From assembly GCF_002836205.1 (NCBI RefSeq), contig NZ_PJBE01000013.1:2294001-2358000 (forward strand): a stretch of 64,000 bases of DNA. Reading direction: 5' to 3'. The notes under the pieces are model-generated. The model searched no databases, was not told the origin of the DNA, and saw only the letters and a list, made by a program, of their open reading frames with translations. A program made the position numbers and the translations under genes. Origin of the DNA: Shewanella sp. Choline-02u-19 (GTDB lineage Bacteria > Pseudomonadota > Gammaproteobacteria > Enterobacterales > Shewanellaceae). Positions within the stretch are counted from its first letter, which is position 1; the number at the start of each line of letters is the position of its first letter. Of this stretch, positions 9,255-17,358 are shown in pieces.

Positions 9255-9316
9255 GTATCAAACAGCCTGTAAAGGCTATTACTCTGTTATTACAAGTATT
9301 CAATTTAGGAAAAGTG

Positions 9317-11137
9317 ATGATGATAAAGCGATGGTTTCGTTATGGTTTCCATATTTTAGTATGGATGATAGCGTTGTTATCGTTGCCGGTATCAGGCACA
9401 ACAACAGCTGCAGCAAATACACCTAACGTTGATATTGGCGTACTTGCCACGCGTGGCCATTTATACACAAAGCAACGTTGGCAGCCGACCATCGACTGGC
9501 TTAATCTACAAATACCTGAGGTTAACTTTGTACTCCATCCATTGGATTTAGATACCATGGCTAATGCAGTCAGCCAGCAAACTATGGACTTTGTACTCAC
9601 CAATCCGGGGCAATCGGTCACATTAGGACGTCAGTATGCTTTGTCGTGGATAGCGACGTTAACGAACAAAGCACCAAGCAGTACTAACTTTGGTATTGGT
9701 TCTGCACTCGTAGTGAGAGCCAGCTCTGATTATCAGCGCCCTGAAGATATCGTGGGCTTGCCTATGGCTGCAGTGTCCGAGAATGCCTTTGGCGGCTATT
9801 TGACACTCCGCTATGAGATGGTGCAACAAGGGATTAATCCCAATGACTTTTTTGCTGACGTGCACTATTTAGGCTTTCCAATTGACGCGAATCTTTATCA
9901 ACTTAGAGACCGAAACGTTGAAGCGGCGGTGATACCCGTCTGTCTGTTAGAAAATATGGTCAAAGAAGGCTTACTCAATAAAGCAAAGTTTCGAGTATTA
10001 AACCCAAAAGAGAATGGCCATTTTACCTGTCAGGTTTCAACGCCTCTTTATCCAAACTGGTCACTGGCAAAAACAGAGCGAGGCTCGGCTCAATTAGCAA
10101 AGAAAATCTCTCGTATTTTACTTTCCATGTCAGCAGAAAATACGGCAGCAATAGCCGCAGGGGCATCGGGTTGGACATCGTCAGTTAACCTGTTATCTAT
10201 CGATAAAGTGTATCAAGCGTTGGATCTTTTACCGCTGCAGCAGCCTTGGTGGAAACAGGCATTGCGTTGGCTTCGAATTCATCAGGAGTGGGCTTGGGCC
10301 CTATTTATCTTTTTTATTTTTATCAATGTTTATCATTTCTGGCTTGAATACCGCTTTAGTAAAAGTAAACAAGCGTTGGAGCAAACACTGCACCGCTTAA
10401 AAGAGAAAGGGGAAATGTTAGAGCATTCTCAGCGTGTTGCCATTGTAGGAGAACTGGGCAGTAGCTTGGCACATGAGATAAATCAGCCATTAACCGCGAT
10501 TAGAAATTACAGCGAAGGCGGATTATTACGCTTAGCTAAACAGCGGCCTTATGAAGATATTATTCCTGTTTTTGACAAGATCCAGAGTGAAGTTGAGCGC
10601 GCTGATGCGATTGTTAATCGCTTACGTACCTTAATCACCAAGCGAACGGTAAAAAAGAAGATGTGTGATATTGAGCAGTTACTTAACGATACTATAGAGC
10701 TATTGCATTTTCGGCTACAGAAACAAGAGGTCGTCATTGCGCGAGAATTAACAGGAACAGCGGTTAAGACTGTAGTTGATGTTGTTGGTCTACAGCAAGT
10801 GATGATCAACGTTATTAACAACGCGATTGATGCCTGTATGACGTATCTTGAGCGACATCCCGCTGAGGGATATCAAGCTAACATTATTGTACGAACCCAT
10901 TATCAGCAAGACACCATAAGCATCGAGATTGTAGACAATGGTACCGGACTTGAACATGACAATCCAACAGAAGCATTTGTCAGTACCAAGACCGATGGAT
11001 TGGGGTTAGGACTGGCAATTTGCCGCGATGTGATGGAAATGCATGGGGGAGAATTTATGATCCAGTCTCTCGAATCTAAGGGTTGTATTGTCACCATTTC
11101 ATTGCCCGTCTTATCTACAATCAATAACAGGAGATAA
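9317..11137 (+). CDS. ttrS: tetrathionate sensor histidine kinase TtrS
   Basis: Membrane kinase that senses tetrathionate and phosphorylates TtrR. About 606 residues. A signal segment is followed by a periplasmic PhnD-like binding domain (about residues 35-300), as in known TtrS proteins. A membrane segment lies near residues 325-345 and a short coiled coil follows. The dimerisation helix holds the phospho-accepting histidine (LAHEINQPLTAIRNYSEGG, near residue 388). The ATPase has the N-box NVINNAIDAC and the G-boxes DNGTGL and TDGLGLGLAIC. An in-frame GTG lies at 9314, only three bases after AGGA; the ATG at 9317 is better spaced. ttrR follows two bases later. Confidence 0.9.
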   Translation: MMIKRWFRYGFHILVWMIALLSLPVSGTTTAAANTPNVDIGVLATRGHLYTKQRWQPTIDWLNLQIPEVNFVLHPLDLDTMANAVSQQTMDFVLTNPGQSVTLGRQYALSWIATLTNKAPSSTNFGIGSALVVRASSDYQRPEDIVGLPMAAVSENAFGGYLTLRYEMVQQGINPNDFFADVHYLGFPIDANLYQLRDRNVEAAVIPVCLLENMVKEGLLNKAKFRVLNPKENGHFTCQVSTPLYPNWSLAKTERGSAQLAKKISRILLSMSAENTAAIAAGASGWTSSVNLLSIDKVYQALDLLPLQQPWWKQALRWLRIHQEWAWALFIFFIFINVYHFWLEYRFSKSKQALEQTLHRLKEKGEMLEHSQRVAIVGELGSSLAHEINQPLTAIRNYSEGGLLRLAKQRPYEDIIPVFDKIQSEVERADAIVNRLRTLITKRTVKKKMCDIEQLLNDTIELLHFRLQKQEVVIARELTGTAVKTVVDVVGLQQVMINVINNAIDACMTYLERHPAEGYQANIIVRTHYQQDTISIEIVDNGTGLEHDNPTEAFVSTKTDGLGLGLAICRDVMEMHGGEFMIQSLESKGCIVTISLPVLSTINNRR

Positions 11138-11139
11138 CC

Positions 11140-11754
11140 ATGCTCAACCTCGCTAAAACCTTAGCCGTGTATGTTGTGGATGACGATAAATCAGTGCGTG
11201 ACTCACTGGCATTTATGCTTGAGGAATATGAATTTAATGTCACCACCTTTGAAGATGGTCCGCAGTTTCTTGATGCATTAGATCTAACACAACCTGGTTG
11301 CGTTATTTTGGACTGCCGTATGCCTAAATTGCGCGGGCAGCAGGTGCATCAATTACTAAATGAAGCCAAAAGTCCGTTGGCCGTGATTTATCTTACCGGC
11401 CATGGTGATGTCCCAATGGCGGTGGATGCTTTACAGGCTGGAGCAGTGCACTTTTTTCAGAAGCCTGTCAGAGGAAGTGATCTGGCTTTAGCCCTTGAGC
11501 AGGGGTTAATCCAGTCAGCAGAAAAGATGAATACACTCGTGGTCAATGCCGCTTATGATTCATTAACCCTAAGGGAAAAGGACATACTGCGCCTGCTCAT
11601 TGCGGGGAAACGTAATTTAAGAATAGCCGACGAGCTCTGCATTGCTATGCGTACTGTGGAGGTACATCGTGCGACCTTGCTAAAAAAATTCTCAGCAAAG
11701 ACAGTCGCTGAATTAGCTTATATTTATGGGCACTGCCATGAGAGCGCATTTTAG
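11140..11754 (+). CDS. ttrR: tetrathionate response regulator TtrR
   Basis: DNA-binding regulator paired with TtrS. 204 residues. The receiver domain (residues 8-125) has the acidic pair DDD at the start, the phospho-acceptor in VILDCRMPK and the conserved lysine in QKPV. The C-terminal LuxR/FixJ helix-turn-helix reads LTLREKDILRLLIAGKRN to RTVEVHRATLLKKF. AGGAG before the ATG overlaps the end of ttrS, so the two are translated as one unit. It should activate ttrBCA across the divergent promoter region. Confidence 0.9.
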   Translation: MLNLAKTLAVYVVDDDKSVRDSLAFMLEEYEFNVTTFEDGPQFLDALDLTQPGCVILDCRMPKLRGQQVHQLLNEAKSPLAVIYLTGHGDVPMAVDALQAGAVHFFQKPVRGSDLALALEQGLIQSAEKMNTLVVNAAYDSLTLREKDILRLLIAGKRNLRIADELCIAMRTVEVHRATLLKKFSAKTVAELAYIYGHCHESAF

Positions 11755-12195
11755 TCACATCAGGACTTAACGTAGTGCAGGATCATCTCCCGACTCTTTA
11801 ACAGCCGTGTGATGTGTCAAACCGGTGGAACAAACAAAATCAATATCCTAGATGCAATCTAGCGCTGGCTTAATACAGAGCATAGCGACGTATAATCTCC
11901 TTTTTATAACCTCTATAACCAATTTAACAACGGCAGTGGTTATGTGGTAGATACTGATAAAATCAGTAGCCATCAGACAGTCAATGTCGACGTTCAACTC
12001 CTTTAGACGATAAATGGTCATCATATTAGTGTAGCAATCGCCCTTTAACCTATAGAACTAAAATATTCTCGGCTTAGGCAGCGGTCCCAATGGCTAAATA
12101 AAAATGACCAATCTCATTTTAGCACTAGACAATTGAGACATTACTAAATTAAGATTAGCGACTTGTAAATTATCAGATGTCCAAACATAGGGGGA
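11755..12195. other. intergenic region after ttrR, with an unrecognised open fragment
   Basis: About 440 bases. On the plus strand 11908-12006 is open for 32 codons (NLYNQFNNGSGYVVDTD to VDVQLL, then TAG) and has the look of a protein C-terminus, but without a start or ribosome site. I do not recognise it; it may be a gene remnant. No terminator hairpin is clear behind ttrR. Confidence 0.3.
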
Positions 12196-12498
12196 ATGTT
12201 AACAACAATGACAAATCAGCTCCCCCCAAAGTTTAAAGGTTATCTCTTACTAGCGTTTGGCTTGTGGTTGATTGTTCTGCAATCGATAACCTTCGCACAC
12301 GCAGCAGAACATGCTCTAGAAGCTGATAACACTCACTGTTTGTACAGCAATGTTTACCATGATCAAAGTGCTGGCCCAACGTCAAACGCCATACCCGTCA
12401 TTTGTCCGCCACAAACTGAAAATATAGCCGCACCATTATATCTACAGCCTTCTCTTGCTTGGCAACGTAACCTACAGGTTCGAGCTCCCCCTTTATAG
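12196..12498 (+). CDS. small exported protein, DUF2946-like
   Basis: 100 residues. A long hydrophobic segment (GYLLLAFGLWLIVLQSITFA, about residues 16-35) followed by HAAEH forms a signal peptide or a membrane anchor. The mature part has two cysteines and ends RAPPL, an ending typical of small DUF2946-type proteins found beside metal-related genes. Two starts are possible: the ATG at 12196 sits directly against GGGGGA; the ATG at 12208 has longer spacing. The ZnuD-like receptor follows after 63 bp on the same strand, so a role with metal uptake is likely but not shown. Confidence 0.6.
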   Translation: MLTTMTNQLPPKFKGYLLLAFGLWLIVLQSITFAHAAEHALEADNTHCLYSNVYHDQSAGPTSNAIPVICPPQTENIAAPLYLQPSLAWQRNLQVRAPPL

Positions 12499-12561
12499 TC
12501 CTTAAGCAAACTCCACATCATTTCAAATTTATTTTTTTGCTTATCTATAAGGACAAGCATA

Positions 12562-14829
12562 ATGAAACTTGCACTATCATATGTAGCGCTAGCTGTTGCT
12601 GGCTGTTTTTCACCTGTAATGGCAGCTCAGCTACAAGGCCAAATTACCGATAATAATGGTACTCCAATCCCGAATGCGCATGTCAGCATCGACGGGGGTA
12701 AAAAGACAACCAGCGACACCCAAGGCCACTATCAATTATCCCTCGCAGATAACAGCCATGTTCACCTGCATGTAAGTAATGATAACTTCAAACATGCAGA
12801 TCATGATTTACATATCGCGACAGGCACTGTGACGCAAAATGTGTCACTTGAGCAGGCTATGATGGAAAACATTGTCGTTACAGCATCGCCTTTTCTGCGC
12901 TCTGCAATGGAAAGCACCACGCCAATCAGCGTGATGACTGAAGACCAGCTAAAGCTGAATATCGAGCCAACCTTAGGCGATACACTTGAAAAATTGCCCG
13001 GTGTGCAGGCCTCTCATTTCGGTGCCGGTGCTAGTCGCCCTATCATCCGAGGTATGAGTGGTCCCCGTGTCATGGTATTAGAAAATGGTCTATCGGTGGG
13101 AGATGCTTCAACAGTATCAGCTGATCATGCGGTAACTACCGAAGCCGGAACCGCGCAGCAAATCGAAATTCTACGAGGGCCAGGTTCTCTACTCTACGGC
13201 AACGCCGCCATTGGTGGGGTTGTCAATGTCGTCAATAACCGAGTTCACGAGCAATCTGTCGATGAGTTATCTGGTAACTTCGGCACCCACTATGTTACTG
13301 GTAATAATGGTCGAACCGTTAATGGTGAACTAAACGGTGGCGACGGTAAATTCAATTGGCATTTAGACGGCACCCATCGTAATACGGACGATTTCAATAT
13401 TGCCGGCAATGCTATTGAGGACCAAGCTGAAACTCACGGTAGTGTTGCTAATAGTCAGCTAAAACTGGATGACTATGCGGCGGGTGTTGGCTACACAGGT
13501 GATAACAGTTTTGTTAGTCTTTCTGGGGCAAATACTCAATCTAACTACGGTATTCCCGGCAGAGGTGTACAAGGCGATCCAGACATCACCATTGATCTAA
13601 AAAAGACGGCCTGGCAGCTCCACAGTGGCTTGTTTGATCCATTTGCAGGGGTGAGTAAAATCCGCTTTGATGCAGGTTATACCGACTATCAACATGCCGA
13701 GCAAGAGAATGGTGATGCCGATACTTTCTTTTACAACAAACAGAGTGAAGCTCGTTTAAGCGTTAACAATACGCCTTGGGGAGAATGGCAAGGCGTTATG
13801 GGTCTGCATGCTATTCATCGGGATTTTTCTATTCAGGGGGAGGAAGCACTGACACCTGACAGTAAAACCGACACCATTGCGGCATTTATCGTACAAGAAC
13901 GAAAATTCGGGGACTTTCGCATCGAGCTCGGTAGTCGCATCGAACATTATCGTTTAAATCCCGACAGCATGAGTATAGAAACCTTGAATGGCTCACAAAA
14001 CTATCAACCCGATGGTTTGAGTGATAACAATATCACGCTGTCCGCTGGCGTAGTCTGGGATTTTGCTACAGCCTATAACTTGGGCTTATCAATCGAAAGA
14101 GCCGAGCGCTCAGCCACTGCAGAAGAGCTTTACAGTTTTGGCGCTCATGATGCGACCCAAAGCTTCGAGGTGGGTTCTCAATTCAAGATTGAAAATGGTA
14201 ATGTCATTCCAGACAGTGGCGATAGTGACAAGGAAATAGCCAACAATATCGACTTAACCTTGCGTAAATTAGAGGGGGCATGGACGGGGTCTTTTAGTGT
14301 TGCCTATAACAAGATCAATGACTTCTACTATGAAAAAGATACGGGTCTTGTCGCCTCTGATATAGGATCAGAAGGAGATCTGCCAGTGTATCAATTCACC
14401 CAAGGCGATGCCGAACTCTATTCAGTCGAAGCCCAAGCCAACATCCCCTTTAACGACACCTGGTCACTGGATTTACTCAGTGATTATACTCGCGGTAAAT
14501 TGGTCGATGGGGGGAATCTACCACTGATATCGCCGATGCGATTTGGCTCAACCCTTAACTTTGACCAACAAGATTGGCATGCAGAAGTCGGGGTAATGGG
14601 TTATGCAAAGCAAACCGACACCGCCGAAAATGAAACAGATACTGCTGGTTATGCTTTGGTAGATACCGCTCTAACTTATCATTTACCTACTGAGAATGGC
14701 GACATGATGTTCTATGTGAAGGGCAACAACTTACTCGATCAGGATGCGAGGCCACACACCTCATTACTCAAAGAGTATTCCCCACTCATGGGTCGGAGTT
14801 TTATGCTTGGCATGAACTACGATTTTTAA
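12562..14829 (+). CDS. TonB-dependent receptor, ZnuD-like (probable zinc)
   Basis: Outer-membrane active transporter powered by TonB. 755 residues with an N-terminal signal peptide (to about residue 20). A carboxypeptidase-regulatory-like domain comes first (AQLQGQITDNNGTPIPNA, residues 22-95). The plug follows with SRPIIRGMSGPRVMVLENGL, near identical in style to ZnuD-type zinc receptors, and EILRGPGSLLYGNAAIGGVV. The barrel ends in an aromatic residue (GMNYDF), as outer-membrane proteins do. A ribosome site (AAGGAC) lies 9 bp ahead. The small DUF2946-like gene precedes it. I found no clear Zur box, so zinc is inferred from the family. Confidence 0.85.
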   Translation: MKLALSYVALAVAGCFSPVMAAQLQGQITDNNGTPIPNAHVSIDGGKKTTSDTQGHYQLSLADNSHVHLHVSNDNFKHADHDLHIATGTVTQNVSLEQAMMENIVVTASPFLRSAMESTTPISVMTEDQLKLNIEPTLGDTLEKLPGVQASHFGAGASRPIIRGMSGPRVMVLENGLSVGDASTVSADHAVTTEAGTAQQIEILRGPGSLLYGNAAIGGVVNVVNNRVHEQSVDELSGNFGTHYVTGNNGRTVNGELNGGDGKFNWHLDGTHRNTDDFNIAGNAIEDQAETHGSVANSQLKLDDYAAGVGYTGDNSFVSLSGANTQSNYGIPGRGVQGDPDITIDLKKTAWQLHSGLFDPFAGVSKIRFDAGYTDYQHAEQENGDADTFFYNKQSEARLSVNNTPWGEWQGVMGLHAIHRDFSIQGEEALTPDSKTDTIAAFIVQERKFGDFRIELGSRIEHYRLNPDSMSIETLNGSQNYQPDGLSDNNITLSAGVVWDFATAYNLGLSIERAERSATAEELYSFGAHDATQSFEVGSQFKIENGNVIPDSGDSDKEIANNIDLTLRKLEGAWTGSFSVAYNKINDFYYEKDTGLVASDIGSEGDLPVYQFTQGDAELYSVEAQANIPFNDTWSLDLLSDYTRGKLVDGGNLPLISPMRFGSTLNFDQQDWHAEVGVMGYAKQTDTAENETDTAGYALVDTALTYHLPTENGDMMFYVKGNNLLDQDARPHTSLLKEYSPLMGRSFMLGMNYDF

Positions 14830-14870
14830 TCGATGCTAAAACACATCGCTTGATATGAGCGCAACCCTTA

Positions 14871-14897
14871 AGGCGAAGTCGGTGACTTCGCCTTTTT
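14871..14897 (+). terminator. rho-independent terminator of the ZnuD-like gene
   Basis: AGGCGAAGTC, loop GGT, GACTTCGCCT, then a T-run: a perfect 10-bp stem 42 bp after the stop codon. Confidence 0.9.
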
Positions 14898-15410
14898 AAT
14901 AAAGGGACCTGTCATCATTTTGGTTTTAAAAATAATCCAGTGATAATAAAGGATTATCAACCAAGCTGAGCTCGCCGTGAATGGCTTCAAAGAGTGACAG
15001 CGTTTAGCGACTATCCAAACGTTAGGTAAGTTCATAGCTGCACAATCCCCCTAAGCAACACGTCATTACCGACACACCACGTCATATAACATGGCTTTTG
15101 CAGCAATTATTGACGTGTTTCCCCATAAAAACAGGTATCGATTTACCCGCCGGAGATGCTAGCTTCAACCTGCTTACCCAATACCCAAAGGCATCGAACT
15201 CGAGTCTATATCGCGCGAGTAACAAAACGAAAATATAGCTTCACTATTGAGCACACTCAGACATGAGCGTTCAAGCAGCTGTGCAATGGGAACGAACGAA
15301 AGGTTGATACCACCCTACAATTTCATATTTCGGGTAGTCGCTGTAAGGTAAAAGGTGCAATCACCACCATCAAATAGTCGAGCATAAGATGATAGTGATT
15401 ACAGGGTGTC
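14898..15410. other. gene-free stretch with possible decayed reading frame
   Basis: About 510 bases without an intact gene. On the plus strand, from about 15134, GIDLPAGDASFNLLTQYP resembles the start of an STN (secretin/TonB short N-terminal) domain, and stops soon interrupt it. A second open piece near 15300 (LQFHISGSRCKVKGAITTIK) is not recognised. Possibly the wreck of a sensor or receptor gene; weak. Confidence 0.25.
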
Positions 15411-15443
15411 GCACGCTAATAGACCAATAAACCATTAGCGTGC
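15411..15443 (-). terminator. hairpin downstream of cyoE
   Basis: GCACGCTAAT and ATTAGCGTGC form a perfect 10-bp stem with a 13-base loop, 23 bp after the cyoE stop. No U-run follows on the minus strand, so it may be a stabilising 3' hairpin rather than a classic terminator. Confidence 0.5.
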
Positions 15444-15465
15444 TTAAACATAAAACTCTCTAAAA

Positions 15466-16398
15466 CTAGTTAACCAACATCAATAATGGTGTTTGTGCTA
15501 CCGACTGAAAATCTAGCGCCATAGTCACGCTTAACGCGGTAATAGTTATGATAGAAAAACCAAATACCTGACGTGCCCAGCTATGAAGATTAATATCACG
15601 GCGATAACCTTTTAATGCCATGGCAAGCCACCAAAAACTGGTCGCACAGGTTACCGCCATAAAGGCAATACCGGTATAACCAGCTAATGGCAGCAACACA
15701 CTGACCAGTGCAAACACTGCTATATACAGCACAATATGCAATTTAGCCTTAGCCATCCCCTCAGACACGGGTAACACGGGAATATTAGCCGCGGCATAAT
15801 CATTGAAACGATAAATAGCGATGGCGTAAGAGTGTGGCATCTGCCATAAGCTAAACATTAGCAGCAAAATAAGCGCACCAGCATCCATTTCCCCGGTCAC
15901 AGCGCAATAGCCAACCACGGGCGGAACCGCACCTGAAAAACTGCCCACCAAGGTGCCATAGACAGAGTTTCGCTTCATATACAGACTATAAACACCCACA
16001 TAGACTAGGTAACCAATCACTGCAAATATCACCGCTAAGCTATTGGTATATAACATTAATATACCAAAACCCAATATACCTAAGAGCACGCTATATATCA
16101 GTACCGATGGTACCGATATCGCCCCCGTCACCGTGACTCGGTTACGGGTGCGTTGCATCTTTGCGTCGATATCACGATCAATACAGTTGTTAAGTCCACA
16201 GCCCGATGCAACCACCAAAGACAAGCCCAGCATGGTCATCAACATCAAGGTCAAATCCACGTTACCTTTAGCAGCAAGTAAAAAACCACCCGCAACGGAA
16301 ATCAAATTCCCCATGATAATGCCAGGCTTAGTTACCTGAATATATCCTTTCAAATACGTCTTCCATTGCATAGACATCAACCGACCTTGAATATTCAT
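15466..16398 (-). CDS. cyoE: protoheme IX farnesyltransferase (heme O synthase) CyoE
   Basis: Inner-membrane prenyltransferase that adds a farnesyl group to heme B to make heme O for the bo3 oxidase. 310 residues, about nine membrane segments. The first UbiA-type motif reads NNCIDRDIDAKMQRTRNR (about residues 70-87). The second aspartate motif is YRFNDYAAANIP (near residue 195). AAGAGG lies 6 bp before this ATG; ATGs at codons 8 and 10 are alternatives. It ends the cyo operon, 13 bp behind cyoD, as in E. coli. Confidence 0.92.
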   Translation of the reverse strand: MNIQGRLMSMQWKTYLKGYIQVTKPGIIMGNLISVAGGFLLAAKGNVDLTLMLMTMLGLSLVVASGCGLNNCIDRDIDAKMQRTRNRVTVTGAISVPSVLIYSVLLGILGFGILMLYTNSLAVIFAVIGYLVYVGVYSLYMKRNSVYGTLVGSFSGAVPPVVGYCAVTGEMDAGALILLLMFSLWQMPHSYAIAIYRFNDYAAANIPVLPVSEGMAKAKLHIVLYIAVFALVSVLLPLAGYTGIAFMAVTCATSFWWLAMALKGYRRDINLHSWARQVFGFSIITITALSVTMALDFQSVAQTPLLMLVN

Positions 16399-16411
16399 AA
16401 CCAGCCTCTTA

Positions 16412-16747
16412 CTACATCATCAAATCGTTGGCTGCATAGATAATCCATACAGACAAACCCACCACCATGACAATAATCAAGGTAGTAAACAGGAACGAAA
16501 ATGTATTGAGTCTGCCCTCTTTAGAGAAATCAAGATGCAGAAAATACTTTAAATGCACCACAATCTGAACAATAGCGGTCACCAGCACGATGCCTAAGGT
16601 TATTGGCTTATCAAAGTGATGCGTCATCACTGCCCAAAATGGGATCCCAGTTAAGATAACCGACAATAAAAAACCGACCAAATATGACTTAACACTGGCG
16701 ATCAGGCTCTCTGAAGTATTGCCTGGTGTTGTATGTGCTAGATTCAT
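16412..16747 (-). CDS. cyoD: cytochrome bo3 quinol oxidase subunit IV CyoD
   Basis: Small membrane subunit that stabilises the bo3 oxidase. 111 residues from MNLAHTTPGN, three membrane segments, with the conserved VHLKYFLHLDFS loop in the middle. The start shares one base with the cyoC stop (TGATG), which marks translational coupling. The open frame extends 15 codons further up into cyoC but has no ribosome site there. Confidence 0.92.
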   Translation of the reverse strand: MNLAHTTPGNTSESLIASVKSYLVGFLLSVILTGIPFWAVMTHHFDKPITLGIVLVTAIVQIVVHLKYFLHLDFSKEGRLNTFSFLFTTLIIVMVVGLSVWIIYAANDLMM

Positions 16748-17358
16748 CACAATACCCCCAATAAATAAACCACGGTAAAGACACAAACCCACACAATATC
16801 AAGGAAGTGCCAAAACAAACTTAGGCAACTCAAGCGAGTGACACTACGTTTGGTCAAGCCTGTTTTACCCACTTCAAACATCATAATTGCCATCCAAATA
16901 AGCCCCGCAGTAACATGTAAACCATGCATACCGACTAAAGCAAAAAAGGACGACAAAAATGCGCTACGCTGAGGCCCGTGACCCGCCTCTATCAAGTGAT
17001 GGAATTCGTAGACCTCCATACTGATAAATACACACCCTAAAACAAAAGTGATCATCAGCCAGGTTAACGTGGCTGAACGCTTCTGATGTTTTGCGCAAAT
17101 TAAGGCGAAACCAAAGGTGATACTACTGACCAACAGTGCTGCAGTTTCGATAAGAACAAAGTTTAATTCGAAAATATCTTTCCCCGATACGCCACCATCG
17201 GTATTCATGAACAGTACCGCGTAAGTGGCAAATACAGAGGCAAACAAGATGCAATCGGTCATCAAGTAAAGCCAAAAACCTAATAGCGTATTTCCGCTAG
17301 TGTCATGGTGATCATCTGCTTGTTCAACGTATAAATCTCTTGAGATAGCAGTACTCAT
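16747..17358 (-). CDS. cyoC: cytochrome bo3 quinol oxidase subunit III CyoC
   Basis: Membrane subunit III of the heme-copper quinol oxidase. 203 residues with five membrane segments. The family pattern is seen in GFWLYLMTDCILFASVFATY near the N-terminus and in GMHGLHVTAGLIWM and LFWHFLDIVWVCVFTVVYL near the C-terminus. The start overlaps the cyoB stop by four bases (ATGA) and the end overlaps cyoD by one, as expected of a tight operon. Confidence 0.94.
   Translation of the reverse strand: MSTAISRDLYVEQADDHHDTSGNTLLGFWLYLMTDCILFASVFATYAVLFMNTDGGVSGKDIFELNFVLIETAALLVSSITFGFALICAKHQKRSATLTWLMITFVLGCVFISMEVYEFHHLIEAGHGPQRSAFLSSFFALVGMHGLHVTAGLIWMAIMMFEVGKTGLTKRSVTRLSCLSLFWHFLDIVWVCVFTVVYLLGVL

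Noticed and set aside
12100..12200. Zur box upstream of the ZnuD-like gene
   Set aside because: Only a short TGTTAACA symmetry is present; it does not extend to the Zur consensus.
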